The position numbers were made by a program, and so were the translations under genes. A DNA stretch of 64,000 nucleotides. Source: Pyrrhosoma nymphula (Eukaryota > Arthropoda > Insecta > Odonata > Coenagrionidae). Under the pieces are notes generated by a model that ran no database searches, was not told where the DNA came from, and saw only the letters and a program-made list of their open reading frames with translations. The stretch is from assembly GCA_963573305.1 (NCBI GenBank), contig OY754336.1, forward strand, positions 14,792,699-14,856,698, read 5' to 3'. Position 1 is the stretch's first letter; the number at the start of each line of letters is the position of its first letter. This document shows positions 45,911 through 57,680 of the stretch, in pieces.

Positions 45911-46032
45911 ATTAAAAGAAGAACACAACTTTGTGTTTTCCACTGATTTATTATATAAAATACAACTGGTTTCGGTTATTACACCATCATCAGGTAAACT
46001 TATAAAACACAAAGTTGTGTTCTTCTTTTAAT
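45911..46032. mobile_element. short foldback element with hammerhead-like core (P8)
   Basis: ATTAAAAGAAGAACACAACT and its exact inverse bound 122 bp, about 28 paired nt per arm. The loop contains the core and CACTGATTTATTATATAAAA. Confidence 0.75.
45963..45996 (-). ncRNA. hammerhead-like core (P8)
   Basis: On the minus strand: CTGATGA (perfect core), spare T, GGT, loop, ACC, then GAA and ACCAGTTGT, an imperfect palindrome. Stem II is 3 pairs. Confidence 0.45.
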
Positions 46033-46122
46033 GTGCTACTTAACCAATGCCAATATGACTTGTAGTTTATTGTGCAACTTGGTGGAACTTATAATTCATT
46101 ATGGAAATGTAAAACTTAAAAA

Positions 46123-46272
46123 CTTTGCGGTTTCATAATGATCTGTTTATTTGCACGACCCGGGTCCCGACGTATTACTATAACGTCGTGATACAACAAC
46201 TTGATGATGACGTTGTTGTACGTCGAAACCCGGGTCGTGCTAATAAAAAGATCATTGTGAAACCACAAAGAT
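46123..46272. mobile_element. foldback element with hammerhead-like cores (P9)
   Basis: Arms share ACTTTG, GGTTTCA, ATGATC and GCACGACCCGGGT with their inverses and are separated by a loop of about 12 nt. Both arms carry the ACCCGGGT palindrome. Confidence 0.75.
46201..46241 (+). ncRNA. hammerhead-like core, P9 right arm
   Basis: TTGATGA (C to T at the first core base), spare T, GACGT paired with ACGTC over 6 nt, then GAA, the palindrome ACCCGGGT and C before GTGC. The left-arm version (minus, 46155-46189) keeps the stem and palindrome but reads GGGA for GAAA. Confidence 0.45.
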
Positions 46273-46422
46273 AAATGTTTTCCATTTTCATGCTAGTATG
46301 AATCAAAAAGTGGAATTGCGGAAAAATCTCTCTATAGAACTCGTCATTGTTTCTGAGAAAATAAATCACCAGGTATGAATAATGAAAGTAATCGATAGAG
46401 TACTGTCCACTTTTATTTAAAT

Positions 46423-46468
46423 TTACAACACGTGTTTCGGCTCTTTTGTACTAAGCCACCCTCAGGTA
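46423..46468 (-). ncRNA. hammerhead-like core, P10 left arm
   Basis: On the minus strand: UAC, CTGAGGG (A to G at the last core base), spare T, GGCT paired with AGCC, then GAA, ACACGTGT, U and GUA. Stem I UAC/GUA. Confidence 0.45.
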
Positions 46469-46545
46469 CAATAATGTCAGGTACTAAGCTATCCTCAAGT
46501 ACAATGTTGTCAGGTATTAAACTATCCTCAGGTACAATGTCAGGA
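46454..46545. repeat. tandem repeat of about 33 bp, 2.5 copies
   Basis: Successive units contain CTAAGC or TTAAAC, then TATCCTCA and GTACAATG with TTGTCAGGTA. Each unit repeats part of the CCTCAGGTAC string that is the inverse of the ribozyme-like core, so the array may come from slippage on the arm. Confidence 0.65.
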
Positions 46546-46550
46546 ACATA

Positions 46551-46593
46551 GTACCTGAGGATGGCTTAGTACAAAAGAGCCGAAACACGTGTT
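46551..46593 (+). ncRNA. hammerhead-like core, P10 right arm
   Basis: CTGAGGA (perfect core), spare T, GGCT paired with AGCC across 11 nt, then GAA, the palindrome ACACGTGT and U. Stem I on this copy is weakened (UAC against UUA). Confidence 0.5.
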
Positions 46594-46649
46594 TTAAATT
46601 TAAATAAAAGTGGGCAGTAATATATCGATTACTTTCATTATTGGTAATG

Positions 46650-48095
46650 CAGTTCCACCACGTCTCGCCTGAAACTGTTGATTTCACCAGGAATGAAATG
46701 CATTGCCTATTTTGCATATCAATATTTGGCAATATCAGTTTGTTGCACAAAAATGCCAGCTTCCATGAAGCCTCAAGAGTTCAATTTTGGTGTGTGGGAA
46801 ACTCGTGCACCATACTGACGCTCCAATAACCTAGCGGACCCGGCTGGACGACGGGTTGCCCACTCTTTATGTTTTCTTTCATAGAATCCATCGTAGCCAA
46901 CGCTAGAAATTAAAAGTTGTTTCGCGTTCCGTTTATGCCCCTTAGACTATATATATGACTCAGGGACCGGAATTTTCCCTTTCCCAAACCCTTCTTCCCT
47001 TTACTAGTTTCCTTCCTATTCCCGCAGTCCTTCTTCGCCCCGGTCATAAGCTCGCGCTTGATACCGGATGGAGGATGGTGCCCCGCGCGGAAGACCCGCT
47101 TACCAGGTGACGCTCCAATAGGGGCCGCGTGAAGTTTACGATATTTTTAAATTACGATATTAAAGGTTTTTTTTTTAAAGATGATAATTATATAATATCT
47201 TAAATTACCCCCTCCACAAGACATCAGATGTTTCTTTCTGGGATAAAAACTTTCTTTCCAAAAACATTCAATGCACTGTCTACACCACCGATAAGAGATG
47301 AATCTTAAGTGCAAGAGCCCAAGAGCTTTCCCCTCATTCGGGTATTGTATGAGTTGGGGTGGAAGAAGTACCACGGACATTAAGCAATTTTTTCGCTCAA
47401 TCAAAGACGGTGCTCATGTTGAAGTGGCATCTTCAAAGCTCAAAGAAGATACGACGCATGTCGAGAAAGCAGAATGTGGGAACCTCCAAGCCCGGTCGGC
47501 CTGTGGAGGATCTATGAATCGGAAGCATGGACCATTGGAAAAGCGGACACGTAAAGAAAAGATGCTGTCGAAACTGGTAAAGACTGTGAAGTATCCAATG
47601 AACGAAAAAAATGAGTAACGAAAAGACATACACAAACGCTGAGTAAGCAAGAACTATATGGATCATGGTACTCAAAGTAAGATCAATGTAGATAGGGTAC
47701 ACCGTATCACACAATGAATTCATTAGAAGCAAATGATCATTTAAGTTTCAATCGTAAGATTTGTTAACTGTAACCTTCCATTCCGCTAATATTGGAGCTA
47801 ATGTCATGATATCCTGGCGATTATTTTTCCTCACGTACTTTCTAATTCGACCGATGCACATACACATCCCTTGTATCTTCCTCTCGATCATCCCTCTGTT
47901 CTACTTTCAATTACATTTCTAACAAATATGTTAAGCCTTTGTGAGCGTCTGGCTCTTGTTTGTCGGATACAACATCCCTAGTGGATCTGTCATCTTTTTA
48001 ATAGTTCTTCATTTTTCATTTTATCTGTCTATTTGATCTTCGGCATATTTCACTAACACCATGTCATCAAGGCTTATTTTCCTGTCTGGTACACT
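46650..48095. other. non-coding stretch, nothing recognised
   Basis: A 106-codon plus-strand frame at 47298-47618 has no recognisable domain and is overlapped by minus-strand frames of similar length; not called. Confidence 0.5.
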
Positions 48096-48099
48096 TTTC

Positions 48100-48296
48100 C
48101 GATGGTCCTAGTCTCAGAGACTTAGAGAGCCTCGATCCATACAAAGGCTTTGACGTACTGTGGAAACATAATGGAGGGCTGAATGGAAGGGAAAGTCCTA
48201 CGAGGAAGAGCGAGGGAAAAAAGTACCTCGGTAAATCGAAGAAGAAATCTGGGAATGGAGAACTACAGTAAAGTAGAGAGGTTGTCATGTGATAGG
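48100..48296 (+). pseudogene. LINE C-terminal tail fragment, degenerate
   Basis: MEGKVLRGRARKKYLGKS resembles the basic GKRGRGRPRKKYLD-like end of RTE-type LINE ORF2. Stops are present, and the fragment is cut by the MITE at 48297. Confidence 0.4.
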
Positions 48297-48859
48297 TTAA
48301 GGTGGTTCCACCGTAAAATGACTTAAATGTCATTTTATTAATATTCTGTCTACTTGTAGAAAAGGTTGTCCTCCATCAGATATGAACAAAAAAATAATAC
48401 CTTTCCACGCTATATTACTCTCTAATTGCACTTGAAATTACATGGTGTTCAATGGGAGTATGAGAGAAACACGGGGAAAAATAGCATTTTTCCCTAAAAT
48501 ATAAATGCCATTTTTGCGGAAAACTGTCTCTAAGAAGGAAATTATCCAGAGAAATTGAATAAAAATAAAATACAGGCATCTTACCACCTTATTTTTTCTA
48601 GTTATTGAAGAATTAATGCCGTAATTGAAGTCAAAATGCGGTAATTCGTAGGAAATGGCGCTGCAGTCGGCTCGTATGGCTGGAAAAAAAGTGCTAATTT
48701 AAAATACATTCGTGGAGTAATCTGTATATTTTGTACCTTCCTTTTGGGTTTCTATAGGTAACGCATTTCATCAGTGAAATCAGGATTTTTGGCCAAATTA
48801 AAAAAATGTGGAATTTAGTATTTGTTTTGACTCACACAGTCGCGGAGAAACCTCTTTAA
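48297..48859 (+). mobile_element. TTAA-bounded MITE, copy B
   Basis: Begins TTAAGGTGGTTCCACCGTAA and ends, inverted, TTAAAGAGGTTTCTCCGCG; TTAA sits at both ends (48297-48300, 48856-48859). Full-length inverse relative of 11931-12491. No gene. TTAA targeting suggests a piggyBac-mobilised element. Confidence 0.8.
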
Positions 48860-49128
48860 GGACTGCAGTATTGAATGTATGCCTTCGAAATATGATGTTG
48901 AGGGAGGATAAGGAAGATCAAAATGGTGGAAAAATGGAAGAGCAAGGCGGTATGCGAAGGAGCATAAGAAGGAAGAAATCCATGGAGCTAAATATCACGA
49001 TGGTCTGGGTGCTGTCTGAGTCACAATGAAGACATTAGGAATGCTGTAGGGGAAAGTACCGCAAGAAAGACGAAGGGACGAATACATCGGACGAACGGAA
49101 AGGGATCTGGAAATGAGGAATTAGAAGG
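48860..49128 (+). pseudogene. LINE tail fragment, degenerate
   Basis: AFEI, GRIRKIKMVEKW, then in another frame ERRRDEYIGRTERDLEMRN follow the order of the connection region and basic end of an RTE-type ORF2. It ends at the hAT MITE at 49137. Confidence 0.4.
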
Positions 49129-49136
49129 AAGCGAAA

Positions 49137-49934
49137 TAGGGATGGGCAAAAAATACCGGTATTCGGTAGTACCGATACTATTTTTTTTAATCCGGTAGTA
49201 CCGAGCAGTATTTTTAATCGGTTTTACTGACGGTATCGGTACTAGAAATACTGGTATTTAGACAGCGCTACCATCTTGCATCAACTAACGGAACTAACTA
49301 CGAAAATTCACTATTTACACTAATTTTCAAATTTTCTCGTAGTATGTGTCTTTTTCACATTTACATAACCGTGAAGTTGAGATATGTTTGTTATCATTAT
49401 TGATATAATAGGTAGGTATAAATTTTTGACGCATGCGGAACACCAGACAATCGATGATTTTGAAACGTAGAAATACAAATATTTATTCCTGTAAGTTAAA
49501 CGTTTGTGCGATCTCAAGGATTGATCACTATATTAGGGGATTTTACCTGACCACAGAATTAAAACAATACCGATCGTTCTTCATTTGATTTTTAATCATC
49601 CCAACAAAAAGCGACGAGTGCAAACATACTGAGTAAAATAAAATCTATTTACTGATTAGCCGATGTGTATTTCCGATGAATGTTCATAAAAAATGCCGAT
49701 GTATGGAAAATTCTGTGTATCTTTTTCTACTTATATTCTAATTTGCCAAAATACCGTTTAATTAGAGCGATTCTTATGTTAAATTGTAATTAATTAAAAT
49801 ATTTAATCAATCACATACATATCGGCGTTCCGGTATTTTTTCGTCCGTACTACCGATTCGGGCGAGTAGTATTATTGCTTTTTTATACTCGTAAAAAAAA
49901 TACCGCTACTTTTTTTGAGTACCGCCCATGTGTA
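49137..49934. mobile_element. hAT-type MITE with TAGGGATGGGC termini
   Basis: Ends TAGGGATGGGC and, inverted, TACACATGGGC. Flanking AAGCGAAA (49129-49136) and AAGCGGTG (49935-49942) agree in the first five of eight positions. The subterminal regions repeat ACCGGTAT, GGTAGTACCGA and GTACTACCGATTCGG. 798 bp, AT-rich centre, no transposase. Confidence 0.7.
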
Positions 49935-49944
49935 AAGCGGTGGA

Positions 49945-52685
49945 GTTAGCTAGGCAGAGGATGGAAGTATGGAATGTTGCAGTTAACCAACTCCTTCCCC
50001 CCCCCGCCCCCACCTCTCACCCCCACCCCACCCACCCCAACACCCTTTACGCCACCTCTTCCTCAATTTCAGAGAGTGCGCCGAGGGAGCGCAGGACACA
50101 CGTCTCCTCTCCGCTTTCCCAACACCCCCATCCCCCTCCCACTCCAGATAAAGAGCGAACCCTTAAAGGGTTTGTTTTTTAAGGGCCCTTACGTAAGAGA
50201 AACATTTCAGTCGGGGTAAAAATCCACTCCCGACATCTTCCCGCTCCTCTCCTCACTACTTGCTCACATGGCGTCTCTTCCTTCTCCTTCGTCTCTTCCT
50301 TCTCCTTCGTCTCTTCCTTCTGCATTCGTCTTTTTCTTCTTCTTATTGTCGTAGTCGGCGCGCGGGATGACGCCACTCCCTCCCCTCCCCAGCCCACCCT
50401 TCCCTTAGCATCGCGCGGGAGGGAGAGGGGTAGGGGTGGTTCTTAAGAGGTCGTCAGCCCTAAAAGTTAAAGGGAAAAGGGGGAGAGAACATCTTTCTGA
50501 GGTTTTGGTTGTGTTGATCCTAATTTTGTCCCCCCCCCCCACACGGGTCCATTTAGTGTCATTGCCTTTCTCCGCGTTCCTCATCGACGGCTGGCGCTTT
50601 ACCCACGTTGTAAACGAGTGTGTATCGTTTTTTATAGGAAATATGCATTCCATAGTTTTTAGTCATCCTTTTTCTCTGAAACTGCTCACTTACTGCTGTA
50701 TAGATAATGCTATACTAACTACTATTTTTGCTATCTATTGTCTGTTGTAAATCCTCGGGTCGGCTAATCTTCATGTCCATTTCATCGGACACTCGTGTCA
50801 CGAGGAAAACGAAGTCGGGTACAGGAAAGGAGATAATCAAACTTCGAGACGCATTTCGGAATTTTGGGGAAGGAAGGCGAGTGTGATAAAATAACATCAG
50901 GTCACCTTTCCAGAAGATACCGTTTTCTCAGCTTTTCAAATGTGAATGAAAATCACGGTCATATAAAATAGAAACGTTGTTAATTAGATGATAAAGGGAT
51001 TGCATTTAATTAGTAGTTTTCAACTTTTTCCTGATGCTGAACTTATGAATTGTACTTAATTGAACTTACGACAATTTATAACTCATTTTAGCCAAGTTTT
51101 AAATAGAATATTCTTGTACTTATCCTTTGGATTGCGAATGGTTATAGTCAATTAAAATGACCGCTATAATTGTTACATTAAGCCCCATTTTATAATTCAT
51201 AGTTAAAGTTAACCGAGGGATGACGTAGCCTTCTCGTTTACTTGTTGTTAACTGAGAGTTCGGATTTTGTATTTCACATCACACTGTCGGGTAATTGAAA
51301 AGAGCGTTATCAGTTTTCATACCGAGAAAATATAAAAAAAAAAGAAACCGGGCCGAAGTCAGCTCTTATTACGAGTGTAACTTGAGAAAGAATTTAAAGG
51401 TTCTATGAATAAAATAGCATAATATTATAATATTAGTTATTTGGATCTGGATAAAAACAAGGGATGTGCCGAATGAATCACTTAAAAGCCTAAGTATCCG
51501 AATACATGTTTGTGGTTGCTTGATGCGGCAGTAAATTCAATCAGCCGATTAAAATTGTGTTGGTGGCGCAGTCACTATTTTTATGAAATATTCGTGAAGC
51601 CATAGTGGAGAGAATTGAATCTTTTAGCTTTTTCATAACTCTCGCTTGTCTTGGCTCATGGATGTCAAGTGATCTTTATATTATATGGAGGTATTTACTT
51701 GTTATGTTTAGAAATACTTCGACTTATTTAGCTGTTGATCCGTGATGATCCCAATCGCAAATTATTTTAAGGCTATTCGTAATTAATATTTTTCAATTTA
51801 TTAACATCTGAATCCTGTGTTTAAAATGATATTACTTGATTTTTCTTATCTTCATTCCTTTGAAAGAAGATTGAGTTGCTACAATTTAATTGATTCGGGA
51901 GCAAATGCCGCTGGGTGATGGGGCAGATTGATCATTCTAATGAATTATGACAACTTATTGGCCTTCTTTGTTTTTCGTTATTTAAGGTATAACATTTATC
52001 TTGGTGACAGTAAGAAATTCAATTTTGAAACTCATTCCGATCCCATTTTTCCGCTGAGAATGAAGAAATTATTTCGAATTTTTTTTTAAACCTCTTTAAA
52101 CCGAGAGTTAAATGTCTGTAAATAATTTAAGAGAGAGAGAGAGGTAGAGAGAAACAGACGCGCATCGTCCGAGGGAAAATTTGTCCTAAATGAGCATTCA
52201 AACATATTAACTCCAGATTTCAGTCAAAATTATCTTTTTTTAGTCTATTTATCAGGAATGGTCTTTAACAAAGATGTAATAATATATTTTTGGAATCCAA
52301 GGGAAATCGTTGCTTACGTTGCGGGAATGAAAATGGATATCAATGTCCTCAACAGCTAAAAAAGGTCAAATGCAGAAAAAGTTTCCGAATTATATTATAT
52401 AGGTACATTTAATCAATGCGATGCAAAGTAAGGGAAATGTTGTTCAGATGCGTTTGAAGGTTCTCTTTGCGAAATGTACTAATTGGTTTGAATTTCTAAT
52501 TGGAGTTAGCTTTGATACTTTAACAAAAATTAATTTACTCACAAAAGTTAACATATTTTTTTATTTCGGCTAATAATCATTAAACTTCTATGAACCAACT
52601 GCTTACACTATACTGGCTAGACTGCTTTCGTTTAACATCACCATTTTTCTTTAATCTTTCCTTCAGCAACATGGACATTCAATAG
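49945..52685. other. low complexity then AT-rich DNA
   Basis: 49990-50160 and 50370-50550 are C- or G-rich with proline-rich artefact frames. 50760-52685 is AT-rich with a short (GA)n run near 52130. Nothing else recognised. Confidence 0.5.
50273..50324. repeat. 18-bp tandem repeat, about 3 copies
   Basis: Unit GTCTCTTCCTTCTCCTTC repeated twice exactly and a third time with changes near its end. Confidence 0.85.
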
Positions 52686-52689
52686 GAAG

Positions 52690-53180
52690 AAAATGACTGC
52701 AGGGTATACCGGACTTAAATCTTCTTCTTCTTTTTCTATCTTTCCGGGATTAGGTACTACTGCCTGTTCCGGTCTCCCCAACGTTACCTTGGTCTTCGAA
52801 CACTTCTTCTACCCAGGGGCTTATATTCCATTGCCTTCTTTGGTATTATCTCTCTGGGGACATAGGTATGTATGACATGTTCTTTCCACTTATCTTTAAT
52901 GTATTGCCGTGTCTATCACTGAACATACGTTCAGTTCTTTTCTTATGCCACAGTTCCTAACATGGTCTAATTTTGTGTAACCTTTGACGGATCTGAGAAA
53001 TTTCATTTCTGATGTTTCGATTTGTCTCCAATCTCTTTGCCTTGGCGCCCATGATTCGGACCCATACAATAATGTAGGTACTGCCATCACCGGACTAAAA
53101 TGAGGGCCCAAATTGACAGTCGCGTCCAATTTTCTTTTTTTTCCCAGGCGTTGACTCTGGAATCTTTGGAGTCTCTCCAA
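52690..53180 (-). pseudogene. LINE C-terminal tail, second lineage
   Basis: On the minus strand: LLYGSESWAPRQRD, ETSEMKFLRSVKGYTKLDHV and RNCGIRKELNV correspond to the post-RT region of a LINE ORF2 distinct from the RTE-like copies here (they have EAFEMWVWRRMEK). Downstream frames keep YKP-G-R-R-S-like basic residues to about 52690. Broken by stops and shifts. The open frame continuing upstream to 53741 is low-complexity and not part of it. Confidence 0.7.
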
Positions 53181-53189
53181 TTCAATGGA

Positions 53190-56100
53190 GCTCATCCTTA
53201 CTATCCACGTAAGCTTTTTGCACAAAACCGCCACCCCGAGTGATGAAAATAAATATTTATTTTTGTACTGTAAGGATTTAATCTTGTGGAAAAAGACGAG
53301 AGAAAGACACGCAACAAAACATCGTGCAGTAAGAAGGTTTCGTCCTTCCCCAACAGCATCTCGCTCGCCACTTGAATGGCTGTCTCTCCGTATGTGTGTG
53401 CTCATGTCCACGACGATTTGAGTAACCTCTCCCTCTTTCTCCCTCCCTCCCCCCTCTGCTTTCTTCGGACCTTTTCGGACTGCGGGGTTGTACCTACCTC
53501 CGGAGGTAGGGAGGGTGGCTGCGGGTGACAATGGGGAGTGTGGACGAGGGGGTAAAGTGAGGTGAGGGGACGGTGAGACTTGGAGTTCTTTATTGGCCGT
53601 GCATATTTGTGCTTCGCTTTTAAAGTGCCTTTGATAACTCACGTGGGGTCCGGGGACAGACAGACGGAGAGTAGAAGAGCTCAGAGAATGAGCGAGTCGA
53701 GAGGACGATGGCTCCCTCTTCTCTCTCTTTGCTGCTGACACAAAAAAAAGGCTACGGTTATTAACTCGGACAAAAAGGGAGAAAGTTTATTTGCCAGCAC
53801 GAGTGACGAGTGTTGGAGGAAAAAAAGGGGACTGGAAAGAATCGCATTCAATGCATCCTGACGTCTTTCGTCTTTCTTTGAACCCCGCCAGCGTTTTCAA
53901 GTTCTCCTGATTCTTATCTACTCATCCGTTGAAGGATGCTCGCACGATGGCTTTGACTGGGGGAATGCGAAATGATCCGAAATAAATTTAAAGCTCCACA
54001 TTTCATTGAAGTGATTCAAATGAATGGCATTTTCTCCTTGGGTGCCTTTTTATTTATCCAACAAAAATGTTTCGGAATGTGGCGTCGGGAGCAACAATGG
54101 GACTTCTTTTGTAACTCAGAGTTGACATCGGCCATAAAAACTCCACCCATCTACATAAGACTCGGATTCCGAGATGTCCCCGTGTGAGGGTCATAGCCTT
54201 AACGCTATACTGAGAGATTGTGCCTACGTAGGCTTTTCGACCGGTATTTACGCATTTAAGATGCTAATCGTCTTTTTTTCATTCCTACGAGATGCGTTGA
54301 CTCTGTTCCAGAGGAAGAAGATACTTATTTCATTTTTACCTTATGAAATATGACTAATACCACCATTGTAAACTAGGGACGACGATATGTAGTGATATTC
54401 TCTCCGAAAACTAAGCATTGCTCCAGAGAGTTGTGAATTTATTCAGCAGGATCAGCCGACTTATGATAACTACCCAGGATACCCATGAATATGCATTCTC
54501 CGGTGGGCAAGGCCATTTTTATAGTTAAATGTAGTTTTATAGTCGCCAGAACGGTGTATTTCCATTTATACCGTGCTATTTACAAACTAGAGGAAGCAAA
54601 TGCTTTAGCTTGATACTCTGTTGAGAAAAATCAATTAGAAGAAAGCTCTTGCATTATCATTATAACTGGAATTGAAATGTAATGAGCTGATAGATAATCT
54701 GGACAATACCTTCTTATGGAGAGTGATTTGGAGCTTCCTAATCTCCATCTTCAAATGAACAACACCCTGCCTTTCCTTATAAGCTTAGGTGTACAAAGCA
54801 GGAGATAATTAGTATTTCAAGTATTAGTCTGAAAATCTGACATCGCTATTCGAAGAGCCAATGGAAATCTGCTTGACTTGGAATGCTACTTCCTTTAACC
54901 TAACGATAGTCTTCTGTGTATGCATATATCATTGAATTATAGGCACCGCTATATTATCGAAAATTTGCTCTCCTTGTCGAGTTGATAAACTACTGCGATG
55001 AATTTTTTGAAACTCAATTAATTCTTTGACTAATATTAACTTGAGGTAGATATGAAATAATTATTGTCGACTAAAAAAAAGATGATTTTTTATGCTTAAA
55101 AATCATAAATTTTAGTTCTAAAATTACTTGTTAAAATTAGCTTTTTGGCTTTAAGCCTTTTTATTACTAAAGGGTTACGCGGTTTTTATTTGTCGTAAAA
55201 TATATTAATACGGACCAGGGAAGAGATGTGCATTATTTTTTTAGTTTTTACTAATCCTGGATAATTTTAGAAGCCAAATCTTTTTTCCTCGACAGCTGTT
55301 GGTTGGCGCTTTAACCTAGCTATTCAAAGTAATCCTCGGTGGATTTCGGATTCGTCATGTGAGAAAGCTAGTTGACGTCCAAAGACGTCTCTTAAACCCA
55401 TATAAACGAGACGAAACTTTTTTTAACCTCCTTGCTCACTTCATGACGACATTAAAGGGAGAAGAGAGGAGAAATAGGTATCATCTGTATAGCTTAAGGC
55501 GGAGGGCATAAAGGACGCAAAAGAAGCCTTCTTTAGTATCACGGTAATCTCTCACAGAGGTGTGGCCAGTTATTCCTCCGTATATGGGTCGTGGTAACGT
55601 ACTTTCCTTTGCGTGCCTTTGTCTCAAGTCTCTACCAATCAAATGCCACCATTCAAGCGTTTTACCCTTACTTTAGCTCTCAAGGGCTGCTGGCTTCCCG
55701 GGTGCAAACTCCTGGGAGAGCAGTCATGGTACTATTAAAATACTATTTTTTACTTTAACGACTTTAGTGAAACGGTAGGAGGAACTGTCTGTTTCAAGTC
55801 ATTACCACGGTAATGTAGTGTCCCATTGAGATATTGAGCATGTATCCTGCTCATGCGCAATGATCTCATTATGGGAAGTGTTTCTCATGAGAAAATTACG
55901 AAAACCTTACTAAAATGTCGATAATTGCATCACTTACTTAAAGTTTATGTCAGGGAATTCTTAAAAAAACTGGTATTTTAAAATTATTTTATAGTTTTAT
56001 ATAATTTTTGGTATCACTTTTTATCACATTCGTGATCTATTGCGTTTGGTTGCTTATGCAAATTGCTTCACCACTCGCAAAGTAATAAATGGAGATTATT

Positions 56101-56465
56101 AAAAATTGCGGAAATCTGAAAAATAATATTTGATATAATTGATAATTTTCACTTCAATTTTCTTCCCCTGTATTATGGCGAGGAAACGGAATGACACGTT
56201 TGAGTTATCATATGATGATGAAGGGAAATTTCGTGCGGAGTAATGTTTAGCATTGTGATACATTGAAGTGGCAGTGTAGACAATGAAATTAATCGTCGAC
56301 GGGCTCACTCTGTGGAATATTTCCGTGGTTTCCATGGTCTGTAAGAGTTCCTACTCCTCCTTCTACCGAGTTGTGATTTAAAAATACTGACCTTGCTTCC
56401 TCCTCCCTGTAATCTGGCACATATTCACCTTACTTCCCTCCACCACCTTTTTCCTAATTCCCCTT
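53190..56465. other. long non-coding stretch, nothing recognised
   Basis: 53420-53720 is GC-rich. The remainder is AT-rich with only small open frames and no terminal repeats that I could pair. Confidence 0.5.
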
Positions 56466-56469
56466 GCTC

Positions 56470-56600
56470 TGGCTCAGGGTATAAATGTGTGAGACTGATG
56501 GCCTTGTCGTTTAGTAACCTCTTGAAAATGACGCTATTGCGTTGAAACCGATTGAGGATAATAAACCGTGTGGGAAATTTCTAAGTTATTTCATTCCAAA
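56470..56600 (+). mobile_element. half of a P2-family element (P12)
   Basis: A pyrimidine-rich tract (56395-56460), a TATA-like GGGTATAAATG (56478-56488), a core, then AATAAACCGTGTGGGAAATT, as in the P2 right arm. No inverse arm was found, so this looks truncated or single-ended. Confidence 0.6.
56519..56552 (+). ncRNA. hammerhead-like core, CTTGANAAT class (P12)
   Basis: CTTGAAAAT, GACGC paired with GCGTT over TATT (one G-U), then GAAACCG. Same altered core as P2. Confidence 0.45.
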
Positions 56601-56604
56601 GCAG

Positions 56605-57470
56605 TGTAGAAAACCCTTGTCGGCAACCTGAGTCCCATTCAAATATTAAAAAGTGGAACATTTAAATTAAAGGATGGTGATTAGATCTTATTTTGTTTTA
56701 GATATATTCATAAATTTAATTTAATGTTCGCAGCCAGTAATTTGAAGAACATAGACACGTCATTGGACGATCATTGCCCAGCGGAAATATGGGGACACCC
56801 TTAGCATATATTTCCGCTGCCACGATGACGGTCAGAGCTTCATAATGCATTGCTGTCTTCCTTTTTCGTTCTCATACTCAGAATACTCCCATCTATTGCT
56901 ACCTTCTACAGCTCAAAGACAAATGACGTTTCATTTTTCACGATTTAGAATGACTCAAACATGTTGCATAAAATATCCGCCGCACTCCCCCAGTTTGTGG
57001 AATTCATTTCTACGTATTTAGTTTCTCTATTGTGGGTTTGAATTTGTTTCATAGCTTATAGAAAGCCAATTGGGTATAGTAACCATCTAATCGTAACATG
57101 GACGTATGATTGGAGATGATGAGATACCGAACGGTGTCTAATCATTCTTACAATTATGTGTCGCTATCGGCCGCTTTTCATTAAGAATTATGCGACAAAA
57201 ATTATGCCCCACGGCGTGACCTTTTTGACGTGATGTTTTCTTTCTCGAATAAATTATTTTCAACTTTTGTACTGTTTCTTTAGATATTCTTGAATTAGGT
57301 TCGATTTTTGCAATAGAATCTTCATGGGTTATGAAATATCTTTTGATAATATGCATGTACATCGCGGAATGTATGAAAATTATTATCAGTTTTGGTTCTG
57401 TGTCCATCAATTCAATTCGTGAATGAAACAGTGATTAAATGTGACAGTTCAGAGAATGGGTCCTAATTTG
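56605..57470. other. AT-rich stretch, nothing recognised
   Basis: No supported feature. Confidence 0.55.
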
Positions 57471-57479
57471 TTTTTGCAT

Positions 57480-57680
57480 TTTCGGAAGATTCTTTTGGCC
57501 TCCATGTCCCTGGAATCCCAATAGGCTGTCTGTCATCAGGTTTTCCAGGTTGGACCGGACCAACAGAACTTGACATACGTCCATGCTCTGGGTGGTGAAA
57601 AAACCCATCCAGGTGGAACTCGAACCCGCGACCTGAGGATTATCAGTCGAGGAATTCACCCAATCTCCAACAGGGGTAAA
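57480..57680 (-). mobile_element. tRNA-derived SINE (family 2), second copy
   Basis: On the minus strand: TTGGGTGAATTCCTCGACTG (A-box side), GCGGGTTCGAGTTCC (B box), then GTTTTTTCACCACCCAG, matching the 4310-4440 copy in order. Confidence 0.75.

Larger units (their letters stand above)
46379..46642. mobile_element. foldback element with paired cores and internal tandem repeat (P10)
   Basis: Arms of about 90 nt (46379-46468, 46551-46642) share GAAAGTAATCGAT, ACTTTTATTTAAATTT and the core region. The 80-nt loop holds a tandem repeat. Confidence 0.8.

Noticed and set aside
46454..46545. CRISPR-like short repeats
   Set aside because: Units are contiguous with no unique spacers, in a eukaryotic foldback element.
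47298..47618. 106-codon plus-strand frame
   Set aside because: Best of the unexplained frames there, but no motif, no splice context and overlapped by equal-length antisense frames.
52896..53741. 281-codon minus-strand open frame
   Set aside because: Only the C-terminal part matches a LINE tail; the rest is low-complexity sequence read through in the same frame.
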